This document shows, in pieces, positions 46,544-55,079 of a DNA stretch of 64,000 bases. Under the pieces are notes generated by a model. The model was not told where the DNA came from. It was given only the letters and a program-made list of their open reading frames with translations, and did not search any database. A program made the position numbers and the translations under genes. The stretch's first letter is position 1, and every line of letters starts with the position of its first letter. Source of the DNA: Streptomyces sp. NBC_00442 (lineage in GTDB: Bacteria > Actinomycetota > Actinomycetes > Streptomycetales > Streptomycetaceae); contig NZ_CP107918.1 in the NCBI RefSeq assembly GCF_036014195.1, forward strand, positions 3,968,001 to 4,032,000, written 5' to 3'.

Positions 46544-47469
46544 GCAAGGCCGTTCAAGCTGTCATCGGTCAGGAACCGCGTGACCACGTCGGCGAACTCG
46601 GCTTCCCGCTCGTTGTGCACCATGTGGCCCGCTGCCCGTACGTACATGAACACGGAACCGTCAATCAGCGCAGCGACCTTGCGCCCGTCGGAAGGCGGCG
46701 TGACGCGATCCTTCTGACCCGTCAGCACGAGGGTACGAACCCCCCGGATCTCCTGAGCGGGCAGCAAATCTCTGCCGATCAGCAGGGTCCGGTTGTAGTT
46801 GATGAAGTTGCCCAGAACGTGTCCGGGCAGGGCGACCACCCTGCGGGCCAGCGCACGGGCGACGACCTGACGCGTCACCGGCGTGGCAGCGGTGGAGGAT
46901 GCCAGGAAGATGTTGACCAGGGCCCGCGCCTGTTCCTTGGCCTGCCTACTCCCCTTTCCCCCCGCTGGAGCATTGCTCAGTTGCCCGGCCAAACGCTCCA
47001 CGGACAGGAGAGTTTCGTTCGCCTCCGGGCACAAGCGCGGTGAAGCACCCAGGAGCAGAAGGCGCGCCACTCGCTCGGGGGCCCGCTGTGCCATCCGGTA
47101 GGCCGTCGGAGCGCCGGCCGAGGTGCCGAGAAGGTTGCAGCGGGAGATGCCGAGAGCGTCCAGCGTGTTGATCGCCGCGCCGGTCAGGTGCTCCCAGGTC
47201 AGTCCCCCCGGCACCGCTTCCGAGTCGCCGACCCCTGGCGGCTCCAGGAAGACGATCATCTGCCGGTCGGCCAGCCTCTGTTCGAGGCGCGGCCATGAAT
47301 GGAGGGCATGGATCGACCCTCCGAGGATGAAGAGCGGCTCGCTCATCGAGCCGCCGTCCGGAATCAGAATTCGGCAGGTGTACCGCCCGCCTCTCCATAC
47401 GAGCGAGCGGGTCTCTTCCACCGCATCCGCAAAGGGAACTCGTCCGCTCTTGATCACAATGGCGTCCAC
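46396..47469 (-). CDS. Alpha/beta hydrolase with a serine nucleophile, paralogue of the Cys hydrolase
   Basis: This 357-aa hydrolase shows LFILGGSIHALHSW, LEPPGVGDSEAVPGG, nucleophile elbow LLGTSAGAPT, acid in LTGQKDRVTPP, and His in RAAGHMVHNER. It aligns along its length with the 45327 protein (LGGS...HSW, PERVARLLLLG, RFLTDDSLNGLAY) but keeps Ser. The C-terminal 45 residues, mostly Ser/Thr/Pro, are encoded opposite the ACP 3' end. The N-terminus carries an extra 30 residues. It is at the inner border of the ACP gene, convergent with it, so the two transcripts would be antisense over 148 bp. Confidence 0.85.
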   Translation of the reverse strand: MDAIVIKSGRVPFADAVEETRSLVWRGGRYTCRILIPDGGSMSEPLFILGGSIHALHSWPRLEQRLADRQMIVFLEPPGVGDSEAVPGGLTWEHLTGAAINTLDALGISRCNLLGTSAGAPTAYRMAQRAPERVARLLLLGASPRLCPEANETLLSVERLAGQLSNAPAGGKGSRQAKEQARALVNIFLASSTAATPVTRQVVARALARRVVALPGHVLGNFINYNRTLLIGRDLLPAQEIRGVRTLVLTGQKDRVTPPSDGRKVAALIDGSVFMYVRAAGHMVHNEREAEFADVVTRFLTDDSLNGLAYCGPPESLAVPRPEEAPAVLDATRSYTNSLRAATEGTDDSSSSSMTTP

Positions 47470-47519
47470 GACGGACTAACTACCTCGCTGACCGCGAAGA
47501 TGTGCCGCCATCGTGCTTC

Positions 47520-47822
47520 TCCCGGCATGATCGAACGCCGCTGGGGCCGGATCGTGAACATCGGCAGCGTCAACGCCCGTGCCGGCCGCACCGACCTCGT
47601 CGCCTACAGCACCGCCACGGCGGGCCTCCTTGGCCGGGCCCGCTCCCTGGCCCGCGACTCGGCCCGTACGGCATCTGCGTCAACACCGTCCTGCCCGGCA
47701 CCATCCAGGTGGTAGCTGAGACCGCCATCCCTGCGTTTCACCGAGCCCGCCCGGAAGACCGGATCAACCGCCAGTGCGTCCCGCGGCATGGATGCCCCGA
47801 AGATGTGGCGGACCTCCAGTCA
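47520..47822 (+). pseudogene. Broken short-chain dehydrogenase remnant
   Basis: One frame reads MIERRWGRIVNIGSVNARAG and TDLVAYSTATAGLLGRARSL, the SDR strand-5 and active-site region. After about 47662 the homology continues one frame over as GPYGICVNTVLPGTIQVVAE and PEDRINRQCVPRHGCPEDVADL. A single missing base near GCGACTCGGCCCG explains the shift. The Rossmann N-terminus and the C-terminal end are also absent, and the catalytic YxxxK reads YSTAT, having lost the Lys. It is clearly non-functional. Confidence 0.85.
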
Positions 47823-47844
47823 ACAAGCAAGGAGACAGAGCGAA

Positions 47845-48282
47845 ATGATCGAACGAGTCCGAGCCGTCCTCGTCACCGCGGACGACACGATGCTGGTCAT
47901 CCGCCGCACCAGGCCCGGAATCCCCGTGTACTGGGTGCTGCCCGGCGGCGGGGTCGAGGAGAGCGACGATTCCCGGGAGGCCGCACTCCATCGGGAGATC
48001 CACGAGGAGATCGCGGGGAAGGCCGACATCGTCCGCCTCCTACACACGATGGAGTCCGACGAAGAGCGTCGGCTCTTCTACCTCGCCCGCATCGCGACCT
48101 GGTCCTTCGAAGACCGCACCGGCCCCGAATTCAGCGCCGAGGGACGCGGCGAATACGCACTGGAGGAAATCCCGCTGACCGCGGAGGGACTCGACAGCAT
48201 CGATCTCAAGCCCGAGCAGATCGTCCACGTCCTGCGAGGTGCCATCGGTGCCGACGCACTCGGGGCTGGGGCCGCGGGCTAG
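47845..48282 (+). CDS. Nudix hydrolase
   Basis: This 145-aa Nudix-fold protein has the Nudix box GGGVEESDDSREAALHREIHEEIAG at residues 35-59, with the metal-binding REIHEE core intact. It begins ERVRAVLVTADDTMLVIRRTRPG, and PVYWVLPGGG gives the substrate-side strand. Members hydrolyse nucleoside diphosphate derivatives; the substrate cannot be read from sequence. ATG 47845 follows AAGGAGACAGAGCG. It lies between the SDR remnant and the tRNA gene. Confidence 0.9.
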   Translation: MIERVRAVLVTADDTMLVIRRTRPGIPVYWVLPGGGVEESDDSREAALHREIHEEIAGKADIVRLLHTMESDEERRLFYLARIATWSFEDRTGPEFSAEGRGEYALEEIPLTAEGLDSIDLKPEQIVHVLRGAIGADALGAGAAG

Positions 48283-48349
48283 CCGCTGGACATGTGCGCC
48301 TGTCACCCGGGCTTGCGCCGCTCAATTCGGCTCGGCAACCGGTCCCTTG

Positions 48350-48381
48350 TGGCACGCGAATGGCACGCGAATGGCACGCGG
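48350..48381 (+). repeat. Three direct copies of an 11-bp repeat near the tRNA gene
   Basis: TGGCACGCGAA recurs at about 48351, 48362 and 48373 (last copy variant), beside the 3' side of tRNA-Gly. Similar sequence is common at the 3' ends of Streptomyces integrase genes next to tRNA att sites, so this may be an element remnant. Confidence 0.5.
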
Positions 48382-48408
48382 AATAAAAAATGGTCTAGAC
48401 AACAAACA

Positions 48409-48433
48409 AACCCCAGGCCGCCGACCTGGGGTT
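48409..48433 (-). terminator. Terminator of the tRNA-Gly gene
   Basis: AACCCCAGG and CCTGGGGTT form a 9-bp stem; on the reverse strand it is followed by a T-rich run (TTTGTTTGTTG). It lies just 3' of the tRNA. Confidence 0.8.
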
Positions 48434-48438
48434 TTCTA

Positions 48439-48512
48439 TGGAGCGAGTGACGGGAATCGAACCCGCGCTCTAAGCTTGGGAAGCTTATGTTCTACCATTA
48501 AACTACACTCGC
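48439..48512 (-). tRNA. tRNA-Gly (anticodon CCC)
   Basis: On the reverse strand the gene folds as acceptor GCGAGTG/CACTCGC, a D-arm with AATGGTAGA, anticodon stem TAAGC/GCTTA around TTCCCAA (anticodon CCC), and a T-arm with GGTTCGATTCC. CCA is encoded at 48441-48439. The 3' end faces the accessory region to the left, the usual geometry for tRNA-directed integration. Confidence 0.96.
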
Positions 48513-48741
48513 GTGATCGTTCCCGCGGGGGGACCGGTCGTCGCTCACTCTACCCCATGCTCGGCCCTCGGCGGATTCGCCGAGGGCCTTCGTGCTGTCG
48601 GGGACCGGGATCCCCGTCCCGGGTGCGGGAGTTGGGGCGTACGGTGGTGGGCGCTCGCGTCGGCGGAGTGCCGCGTGGGCGGACGTCCTGTTCATCCCCT
48701 AATGTGGTGGTTTCTCCGTCCACGCTTGTTGGGGAAGGGAC

Positions 48742-48933
48742 TTGAGCGACTTGATGGACTCGTTGGAGCGCACCGTCGTCCGCTGCGCCGAAGGGCACGT
48801 CTTCACCACCGATTCGTTTCCGATGCAGCAGCTCGGCGCCGCGCGGATCGGGCCCGGCCGGCTGATCCGGTGTCCGCGGTGCGCCCGGCTGCGCAATGCC
48901 GTGCCGGTACCGGTGCCCGTCGACCCGAGCTAG
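48742..48933 (+). CDS. Small zinc-ribbon-like protein
   Basis: This 63-aa protein has two metal-binding pairs: RCAEGHVF and RCPRCARLR, consistent with a zinc ribbon or knuckle. The C-terminus is a PVPVPVDP tail. TTG 48742 follows GGGGAAGGGAC; ATG 48754 is an alternative. Short proteins of this kind are common in Streptomyces; the function is unknown. It precedes dcd but is separated from it by about 100 bp. Confidence 0.72.
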   Translation: MSDLMDSLERTVVRCAEGHVFTTDSFPMQQLGAARIGPGRLIRCPRCARLRNAVPVPVPVDPS

Positions 48934-49029
48934 AGCGGCGGCCGCCTGGCGGTGGAGCGGCGGTGGAGTGCAGGCGCGCGGCGCCCGTCCGATTGGGGCG
49001 GGGCCGCGCGCCTTGCGTATCCTCGGGGC

Positions 49030-49605
49030 GTGCTTCTCTCAGACAAGGACATCCGGGCCGAGATCGACTCCGGGCGGGTACGGATCGATCCCTACGACGA
49101 ATCCATGGTGCAGCCGTCCAGCATCGACGTGCGCCTCGACCGCTTTTTCCGGGTGTTCGAGAACCACCGCTACCCGCACATCGACCCCGCGGTCGAGCAG
49201 GCCGACCTCACCCGGCTCGTGGAGCCCGACGGCGACGAGGCGTTCATCCTGCACCCCGGGGAGTTCGTGCTCGCGTCGACGTACGAGGTCATCTCGCTCC
49301 CCGACGACCTCGCCAGCCGCCTGGAGGGCAAGAGTTCGCTCGGCCGGCTCGGCCTCGTCACGCACTCCACCGCCGGCTTCATCGACCCCGGGTTCTCCGG
49401 CCACGTCACCCTTGAGCTCTCCAACGTCGCCACGCTGCCCATCAAGCTGTGGCCGGGGATGAAGATCGGGCAGCTGTGCCTGTTCCGGCTGAGCTCCTCC
49501 GCCGAGGAGCCGTACGGGTCGGAGCGGTACGGATCGCGGTACCAGGGCCAGCGCGGGCCGACCGCCTCGCGGTCCTTCCTCAATTTCCATCGGACCCAGG
49601 TGTGA
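49030..49605 (+). CDS. dcd: dCTP deaminase
   Basis: This 191-aa trimeric enzyme converts dCTP to dUTP in thymidylate supply. Family motifs are [60 protein letters not shown] and [20 protein letters not shown], with the catalytic Glu in the STAG...HVTLELSN region. The length is exact for Dcd. GTG 49030 has a -10-like TATCCT ending 6 nt before it, with a possible -35 TTGGGG at 48993, so the message is probably leaderless. Confidence 0.96.
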   Translation: MLLSDKDIRAEIDSGRVRIDPYDESMVQPSSIDVRLDRFFRVFENHRYPHIDPAVEQADLTRLVEPDGDEAFILHPGEFVLASTYEVISLPDDLASRLEGKSSLGRLGLVTHSTAGFIDPGFSGHVTLELSNVATLPIKLWPGMKIGQLCLFRLSSSAEEPYGSERYGSRYQGQRGPTASRSFLNFHRTQV

Positions 49606-49607
49606 GC

Positions 49608-50114
49608 ATGAGCGACCAGAACGACCTGCGCGAGAACCTCACCTACGAGAAGTTCGGCGGGGCCATCCGCGAGCTCGCGCAGACCATCGCCGACGACGGT
49701 TACGAGCCCGACATCGTGGTCTCCATCGCGCGCGGCGGCGTCTTCGTCGCGGGCGGGCTCGCCTACGCGCTGGACTGCAAGAACATCCACCTGGTGAACG
49801 TCGAGTTCTACACCGGCGTGGGCACCACGCTCGAAATGCCGGTCATGCTCGCGCCCGTGCCCAACGTCATCGACTTCTCCGGCAAGAAGGTGCTGATCAC
49901 GGACGACGTGGCCGACACCGGCAAGACGCTGAAGCTGGTGTACGACTTCTGCCTCGACCACGTCGCCGAGGTCCGCAGCGCCGTCATCTACGAGAAGTCC
50001 CACTCCCTCGTGAAGTGCGAGTACGTGTGGAAGCGTACGGACGAGTGGATCAACTTCCCCTGGAGCGTCGAGCCGCCCGTCGTGCGGCGCGAGGGCCAGG
50101 TCCTCGACGCCTGA
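49608..50114 (+). CDS. Phosphoribosyltransferase
   Basis: This 168-aa type I PRTase has the PRPP-binding signature VLITDDVADTGKTL at about residues 95-108, preceded by SIARGGVFVAGGLAYAL. The relatively large acidic surface and YTGVGTTLEMPVML region match the actinobacterial Xpt/Hpt-like group that salvages purine bases; the base is not certain. ATG 49608 starts 2 nt after the dcd stop, so both are co-transcribed in a nucleotide-salvage operon. A perfect palindrome ends the operon. Confidence 0.87.
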   Translation: MSDQNDLRENLTYEKFGGAIRELAQTIADDGYEPDIVVSIARGGVFVAGGLAYALDCKNIHLVNVEFYTGVGTTLEMPVMLAPVPNVIDFSGKKVLITDDVADTGKTLKLVYDFCLDHVAEVRSAVIYEKSHSLVKCEYVWKRTDEWINFPWSVEPPVVRREGQVLDA

Positions 50115-50146
50115 GCCTGCGCTCCGGGGACGGGGCGGGGATACGT

Positions 50147-50190
50147 GGAAGGGCCCTGGTGCGGTCGGCCGACCGCACCAGGGCCCTTCC
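50147..50190. terminator. Strong bidirectional terminator, perfect 22-bp inverted repeat
   Basis: A left arm from GGAAGGGCCCTGGTGCGG mirrors the right arm without unpaired bases between them at DNA level. It lies between the convergent phosphoribosyltransferase and Yip1-family genes. Confidence 0.9.
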
Positions 50191-50192
50191 TG

Positions 50193-50234
<42 letters not shown>

Positions 50235-51218
50235 CTAGATCGTGCCCAGCTTGATCAGCGAGAGCAGCGCCAGCAGCTGGATCGCGGACGCGCCCAGCGC
50301 CTTCGGCCAGGGCAGATCGTGGGACTTGCTCACCATCGACGTGAACAGTGCGCCGGCCGCCAGCCACGTCGCCCAGCCCACCACCTGGACCAGGCCGTTG
50401 TCGCCGCCCAGGAACAGGGCCAGGAGCAGGCGCGGGGCGTCCGTCAGGGACATGATCAGCATGGAGAGGCCCACCGTCGGCTGCCACGCGCCGTCGCCGC
50501 CGAGCTGGCGGGCCATCGTGTGCGTCACCGCCCCGAGGATCATGCCACCGGCCACGAACACGACGCCGGTGATGAGGACCACCGGCACCGCGGTGCCCAG
50601 CGTGCTGCTGATGACGTCCTCGCGCGCCTTGTCGAAGCCGAAGATCGCCAGCATCCCGTAGAGGAACGTGATGATCAGCGCGGGACCCCACACCGGGTAG
50701 TCCCGCATCTGCCAGAAGGTCGGGCCCGGCCGCATCACGATGCCGGACAGGAGCTCCTTCCAGGGCAGGCGCGGGCCGCTGGGCGGGGCGGTGGCCGCAC
50801 CGGCGCGGTAGGTCGCGCCGTCGCCGTACGGGTCCTCGCCGATGCTGAACGCCTGGGTGTGGCCCGGGTTGTTGGCGTACGGGTCCTGGGCGGGGGCGTA
50901 ACCCTGCGGGCCACTCCGACCCTGGCCCTGGCCCTGGTAGTACGGATCGCCGAAGTACTCCGGCTCATCCTGCTGGGGCGGGGGCGCCTGCCGGTACTGC
51001 GGCTGCCCGCTCCCGTACTGCGGGGGCTGCCCCTGCCCGTAACCCTGCGGTCGCTGCTGTTGCTGCCCCTGGCCCTGCCCCTGCCCGTACCCGTACTGCG
51101 GCTGCTGCTGGGCGCCCGGCCACTGCTGTGCCGGCGCCTGCTGCTGCCCTTGCTGTTGCGGTCGCCGCGGGGGGCGGTTGTTGTCCCGGCCGCCGCGTCC
51201 CATCCTGAATCCAGCCAC
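50235..51218 (-). CDS. Yip1-family membrane protein with Gln/Gly/Pro-rich N-terminus
   Basis: This 327-aa protein has about 130 N-terminal residues that are disordered and rich in Q, G, P and Y (repeated GQGQGQ and QQQ runs). The C-terminal half is a Yip1-type membrane domain with five helices: PVWGPALIITFLYGMLAIFGF, GTAVPVVLITGVVFVAGGMI, VGLSMLIMSLTDAPRLLLALFLG, VVGWATWLAAGALF and ASAIQLLALLSLIKLG. GTG 51218 (VAGFRMGRGGRD) is preferred; the frame runs to ATG 51251. The function is unknown. Adjacent genes give no lead. Confidence 0.82.
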   Translation of the reverse strand: MAGFRMGRGGRDNNRPPRRPQQQGQQQAPAQQWPGAQQQPQYGYGQGQGQGQQQQRPQGYGQGQPPQYGSGQPQYRQAPPPQQDEPEYFGDPYYQGQGQGRSGPQGYAPAQDPYANNPGHTQAFSIGEDPYGDGATYRAGAATAPPSGPRLPWKELLSGIVMRPGPTFWQMRDYPVWGPALIITFLYGMLAIFGFDKAREDVISSTLGTAVPVVLITGVVFVAGGMILGAVTHTMARQLGGDGAWQPTVGLSMLIMSLTDAPRLLLALFLGGDNGLVQVVGWATWLAAGALFTSMVSKSHDLPWPKALGASAIQLLALLSLIKLGTI

Positions 51219-51504
51219 GAATCGAACGTACCTGTTCCGGCGGTACGCCAACCCGGGGCGGCCGGAACCGGGCCCCTTTGCGGCTGACCTGTGACATCCC
51301 CTAGGGGCTCCGGGGTGGCCGGGTGTTTTGGTTGAATTCCGCCCGATTTACACGGCTGCGTCCGAAGTCGAAGGTGGCCGTTACATTGCCTACGTACGAC
51401 CCAAACATCGCACTCGTAACTTTGCCGATGTCGCCGCCGTGAAGCAGGACAGGCCCGACATGACAGACAAGCTTCACGCTTCTACGTTGCGAGGAAGATC
51501 ACCC

Positions 51505-52581
51505 ATGCGCGCCACCCGCCGTACCGTCCGCACCGCCGCCATCGCCACCGGAGCCGTCGCCGCGCTCGCCCTCCCGGCCGGCGCCGCCTTCGCCGACTCG
51601 CCCGCCGCCCCGCCCGCCGCCCCGTCCGACGCGCAGAGTCGGCCGCGGATCCAGCCGCAGACCCAGCCGCAGGGCCCGTCCGACGGCACGAGCAAGGACG
51701 AGAGCGCCAAGAAGGACGAGAACACCAAGAAGGACGGGAACGCCCAGAAGGACGACGAGAAGAAGACGGACGACGAGACCCGGAAAGGCGTCCGTTCCTT
51801 CGTGAAGTCCGTCGAGCTCGCGGACGGTTCCGTCGCCAAGGTCTACAAGCTCGGCCAGAACCACTACGAGGCCGAGATCTGGGCCAACGGTGCCAAGCTC
51901 GACACTCTCGTCGCCGAGGGAGCGTCCGCCACGGGGCAGAACAACGGGTTGTACGTCGTGCTGAACCCGGACGGCAGCGTCACCTCCTGGATCGACGGCG
52001 GCAAGAAGAAGGACGAGTCCAACAAGAAGAAGGACGAGTCGAAGAAGAAGGACGGGAAGAAGTCCGACGTCATCTCCTCCGTGAAGATCACGATGCCCGA
52101 CGGCCGCACGGCCAAGCTCATCAAGACCGGCAACGGCCCCCGCGTCGAGATCTCCATGGCGAACGGCACCTTCCTCGGCGCGCTCGACTTGAAGGACCCG
52201 TCCGCGCTCAACGACGGCTGGGCCTACAAGATCGTCGACGCCGGCAGGAGCGTGTACAAGTTCGTCGTCATCGACGGCAGGCACGGGGGCAACAGCTGGG
52301 TCTACGACTTCGACGGCAGGCTCATCGAGAAGTACACCGTCGAGAAGGACCACAAGAAGGACGGCCGGAAGCCGCAGCCGCAGCCGCACGACATCGTCGT
52401 GGACCGCACGACCGCCGGCGTCGTCCCCAAGGGGGGCGTCAAGGCCGGTGCGGAGGGTGTGGGGGTTCAGGACGGCTCGTCCGACCGGACGCCGATGCTC
52501 GCCGCCGGTGGCGGTCTGGCCGCCGCGGGGGCCGCGGGCCTCGGCTTCGCGATGCTGCGCCGCCGCGGCCACCAAGGCTGA
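51505..52581 (+). CDS. Secreted, Lys/Asp-rich protein with C-terminal membrane anchor
   Basis: This 358-aa protein has a signal peptide (TVRTAAIATGAVAALALPAGAAFA, cleavage after AFA at about residue 30). Two Lys-rich linkers (SKDESAKKDENTKKDGN and KKKDESNKKKDESKKKDGKK) surround two repeated modules: VKSVELADGSVAKVYKLG...EAEIW and VKITMPDGRTAKLIKTG...VEISM. The C-terminus ends in a hydrophobic helix (MLAAGGGLAAAGAAGLGFAML) and RRRGHQG, like a sortase-type tail without an LPxTG motif. ATG 51505 has GAGGAAGA upstream. It is probably a cell-wall-associated protein; no family is recognised. Confidence 0.82.
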   Translation: MRATRRTVRTAAIATGAVAALALPAGAAFADSPAAPPAAPSDAQSRPRIQPQTQPQGPSDGTSKDESAKKDENTKKDGNAQKDDEKKTDDETRKGVRSFVKSVELADGSVAKVYKLGQNHYEAEIWANGAKLDTLVAEGASATGQNNGLYVVLNPDGSVTSWIDGGKKKDESNKKKDESKKKDGKKSDVISSVKITMPDGRTAKLIKTGNGPRVEISMANGTFLGALDLKDPSALNDGWAYKIVDAGRSVYKFVVIDGRHGGNSWVYDFDGRLIEKYTVEKDHKKDGRKPQPQPHDIVVDRTTAGVVPKGGVKAGAEGVGVQDGSSDRTPMLAAGGGLAAAGAAGLGFAMLRRRGHQG

Positions 52582-52640
52582 CCGGCCCCGGGCCCGGCCC
52601 GCGCGCCCTCGCCCGCGCGCCCCCGCCCGCGCAACGGAAA

Positions 52641-52674
52641 GCGGCCGGTTCCGCCCTCGGGCAGAACCGGCCGC
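52641..52674. terminator. Terminator between the secreted protein and Fe-S oxidoreductase genes
   Basis: GCGGCCGGTTC and GAACCGGCCGC form an 11-bp stem with a 12-nt loop, between convergent stops at 52581 and 52703. Confidence 0.8.
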
Positions 52675-52702
52675 TCCCGTGCGTACGGGCCGACAGGTGG
52701 GG

Positions 52703-54994
52703 CTACTTGACCGGCTCGGGCTCCGGCTCGCTCTCCGCCTCGGCGGCGCCCGCCGGGTCGGCCGGGGTCTTCACCGAGTCGAGGAGCAGCTGCGCCACGT
52801 CCACGACCTGGAGGTTCTCCTTGGCCTTGCCATCGTTCTTCTTGCCGTTGACGGAGTCCGTCAGCATGACGAGGCAGAACGGGCAGGCGGTGGAGACGAT
52901 GTCCGGGTTGAGGGACAGGGCCTCGTCCACGCGCTCGTTGTTGATGCGCTTGCCGATCCGCTCCTCCATCCACATCCGCGCACCACCGGCGCCGCAGCAG
53001 AAGCCGCGCTCCTTGTGGCGGTGCATCTCCTGCTGGCGCAGGCCCGGGACGGCCGACATGATCTCGCGCGGGGGCGTGTAGACCTTGTTGTGACGGCCCA
53101 GGTAGCAGGGGTCGTGGTAGGTGATCAGACCGTCCACCGGGGTGACCGGGACCAGCTTGCCCTCGTCGATGAGGTGCTGGAGCAGCTGCGTGTGGTGGAT
53201 GACCTCGAACTCGCCGCCCAGCTGCGGGTATTCGTTCGCGATCGTGTTGAAGCAGTGCGGGCAGGTCGCGACGATCTTCTTCGCGGACTTCGGCTTCTTC
53301 GTCGACTCGTCTTCTTCGTCCTCGCCGTACGCCATGTTCAGCATCGCGACGTTCTCCTGGCCGAGCTGCTGGAACAGCGGCTCGTTGCCGAGGCGGCGGG
53401 CCGAGTCACCGGTGCACTTCTCGTCGCCGCCCATGATCGCGAACTTGACGCCCGCCATGTGCAGCAGCTCGGCGAAGGCCTTGGTGGTCTTCTTCGCCCG
53501 GTCCTCCAGGGCGCCCGCGCAGCCGACCCAGTACAGGTAGTCGACCTCGGTGAGGTCCTCGATGTCCTTGCCGACGATCGGGACCTCGAAGTCGACCTCC
53601 TTGGTCCACTCGACGCGCTGCTTCTTGGCGAGCCCCCAGGGGTTGCCCTTCTTCTCCAGGTTCTTGAGCATCGTGCCCGCCTCGGACGGGAACGCGGACT
53701 CGATCATCACCTGGTAGCGGCGCATGTCGACGATGTGGTCGATGTGCTCGATGTCGACCGGGCACTGCTCGACGCAGGCACCGCAGGTGGTGCAGGACCA
53801 CAGGACGTCCGGGTCGATGACGCCGTTCTCTTCGAGGGTGCCGATCAGGGGGCGCTCGGCCTCGGCGAGGGCGGCCGCCGGGACGTTCGCCAGCTGCTCC
53901 TCGGTCGCCTTCTCGTTCCCCGACCCCGCGCCGCCAGGCGCTGACGGATCCTGCTTGCCGCCGCCTGCGAGCAGGTACGGGGCCTTGGCGTGCGCGTGGT
54001 CGCGCAGGGACATGATCAGGAGCTTGGGCGAGAGCGGCTTGCCCGTGTTCCAGGCCGGGCACTGCGACTGGCAGCGGCCGCACTCGGTGCAGGTGGAGAA
54101 GTCGAGGATGCCCTTCCAGGAGAAGTGCTCGATCTGCGAGACGCCGTAGACGTCGTCCTCGCCCGGGTCCTCGAAGTCGACGAGCTCGCCGCCCGAGGCC
54201 ATCGGCTGGAGCGCGCCGAGCGCGACGCCGCCCTCGGACTCGCGCTTGAAGAAGATGTTGGGGAAGGCCAGGAAGCGGTGCCAGGCCACGCCCATGTCGG
54301 TCTTGAGCGCGACGGTGATCATCCAGATGAAGGACGTCGCGATCTTCAGGCCGGCGAAGAAGTACGTGAGGTTCTGGAGCGTGGAGAGGTCCATGCCGCG
54401 GAACCAGGCGACGACCGGGTACGAGACGAAGAACGAGGCCTCGTAGCCGTCGACGTGGTGCTGGGCGCCTTCGAGGGCGTGCAGCGTGAAGATGCAGATG
54501 CCGACGATGAGGATGACGGCCTCGACGAAGTACGCCTGGCCGGTGTTGGAGCCCGCGAACCGGGACTTGCGGCCCGGCCGGCCCGGCCGGTTCAGCTGCC
54601 GGATGACGATCAGGGTGAGGATGCCGAGCGTCGTCATCGTCCCGAGGAACTCGACGAACATGTTGTACGGCGGCCAGTCGCCGATGACCGGCAGGATCCA
54701 GTCGGCCTTGAAGAGCTGGCCGATGGCGTTGACGATCGTCAGGAGCAGCGAGAAGAAGCCCACGGCCACGAACCAGTGCGCGAAGCCGACGATGCCCCAC
54801 TTGTTCATGCGCGTATGGCCGAGGAACTCCTTGACCACGGTGATCGTGCGCTGCGTGGGATCGTTCGTGCGGGTGCCGGCCGGGACGTTCTGGCCGAGCC
54901 GCACGAAGCGGTAGATCTGCACGACGGCACGGCCGAACAGCGCTACGCCGACCGCGATTAGGACCAGCGACACGATGATCGCGGCGAGTTGCAT
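52703..54994 (-). CDS. Membrane-bound Fe-S oxidoreductase (EtfD / HdrD-like)
   Basis: This 763-aa protein has about five to six membrane helices at residues 5-270 (heme-b/NarI-like region), then a cytosolic domain with two 4Fe-4S motifs: CTECGRCQSQCPAW and CTTCGACVEQCPVD. Two CCG-type cysteine-rich domains follow: VGCAGALEDRA, ATCPHCFNTIANEYP, YHDPCYLGRHN and GFCCGAGGARMW. This matches the actinobacterial family that includes Mycobacterium EtfD (Rv0338c), which passes electrons from electron-transfer flavoprotein to menaquinone during beta-oxidation. A TTACT-N4-AGTAA dyad lies 86 bp upstream. The C-terminal tail is acidic. Confidence 0.91.
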   Translation of the reverse strand: MQLAAIIVSLVLIAVGVALFGRAVVQIYRFVRLGQNVPAGTRTNDPTQRTITVVKEFLGHTRMNKWGIVGFAHWFVAVGFFSLLLTIVNAIGQLFKADWILPVIGDWPPYNMFVEFLGTMTTLGILTLIVIRQLNRPGRPGRKSRFAGSNTGQAYFVEAVILIVGICIFTLHALEGAQHHVDGYEASFFVSYPVVAWFRGMDLSTLQNLTYFFAGLKIATSFIWMITVALKTDMGVAWHRFLAFPNIFFKRESEGGVALGALQPMASGGELVDFEDPGEDDVYGVSQIEHFSWKGILDFSTCTECGRCQSQCPAWNTGKPLSPKLLIMSLRDHAHAKAPYLLAGGGKQDPSAPGGAGSGNEKATEEQLANVPAAALAEAERPLIGTLEENGVIDPDVLWSCTTCGACVEQCPVDIEHIDHIVDMRRYQVMIESAFPSEAGTMLKNLEKKGNPWGLAKKQRVEWTKEVDFEVPIVGKDIEDLTEVDYLYWVGCAGALEDRAKKTTKAFAELLHMAGVKFAIMGGDEKCTGDSARRLGNEPLFQQLGQENVAMLNMAYGEDEEDESTKKPKSAKKIVATCPHCFNTIANEYPQLGGEFEVIHHTQLLQHLIDEGKLVPVTPVDGLITYHDPCYLGRHNKVYTPPREIMSAVPGLRQQEMHRHKERGFCCGAGGARMWMEERIGKRINNERVDEALSLNPDIVSTACPFCLVMLTDSVNGKKNDGKAKENLQVVDVAQLLLDSVKTPADPAGAAEAESEPEPEPVK

Positions 54995-55079
54995 GAGGGG
55001 GCTCCTCGGGCCTGCGAGGTGGGTTTCGGGGGACGGGCTCGTACGGGACTACCGGGACCGCTCAGCACGATGATCACGA

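Noticed and set aside
48239..48745. Frame across the Nudix 3' end and the tRNA gene
   Set aside because: It reads through the tRNA on the opposite strand; at most its middle reflects a decayed integrase end.
51328..51504. Upstream extension of the secreted protein
   Set aside because: Starting at 51505 gives a proper signal peptide and a ribosome binding site; the extension lacks both.
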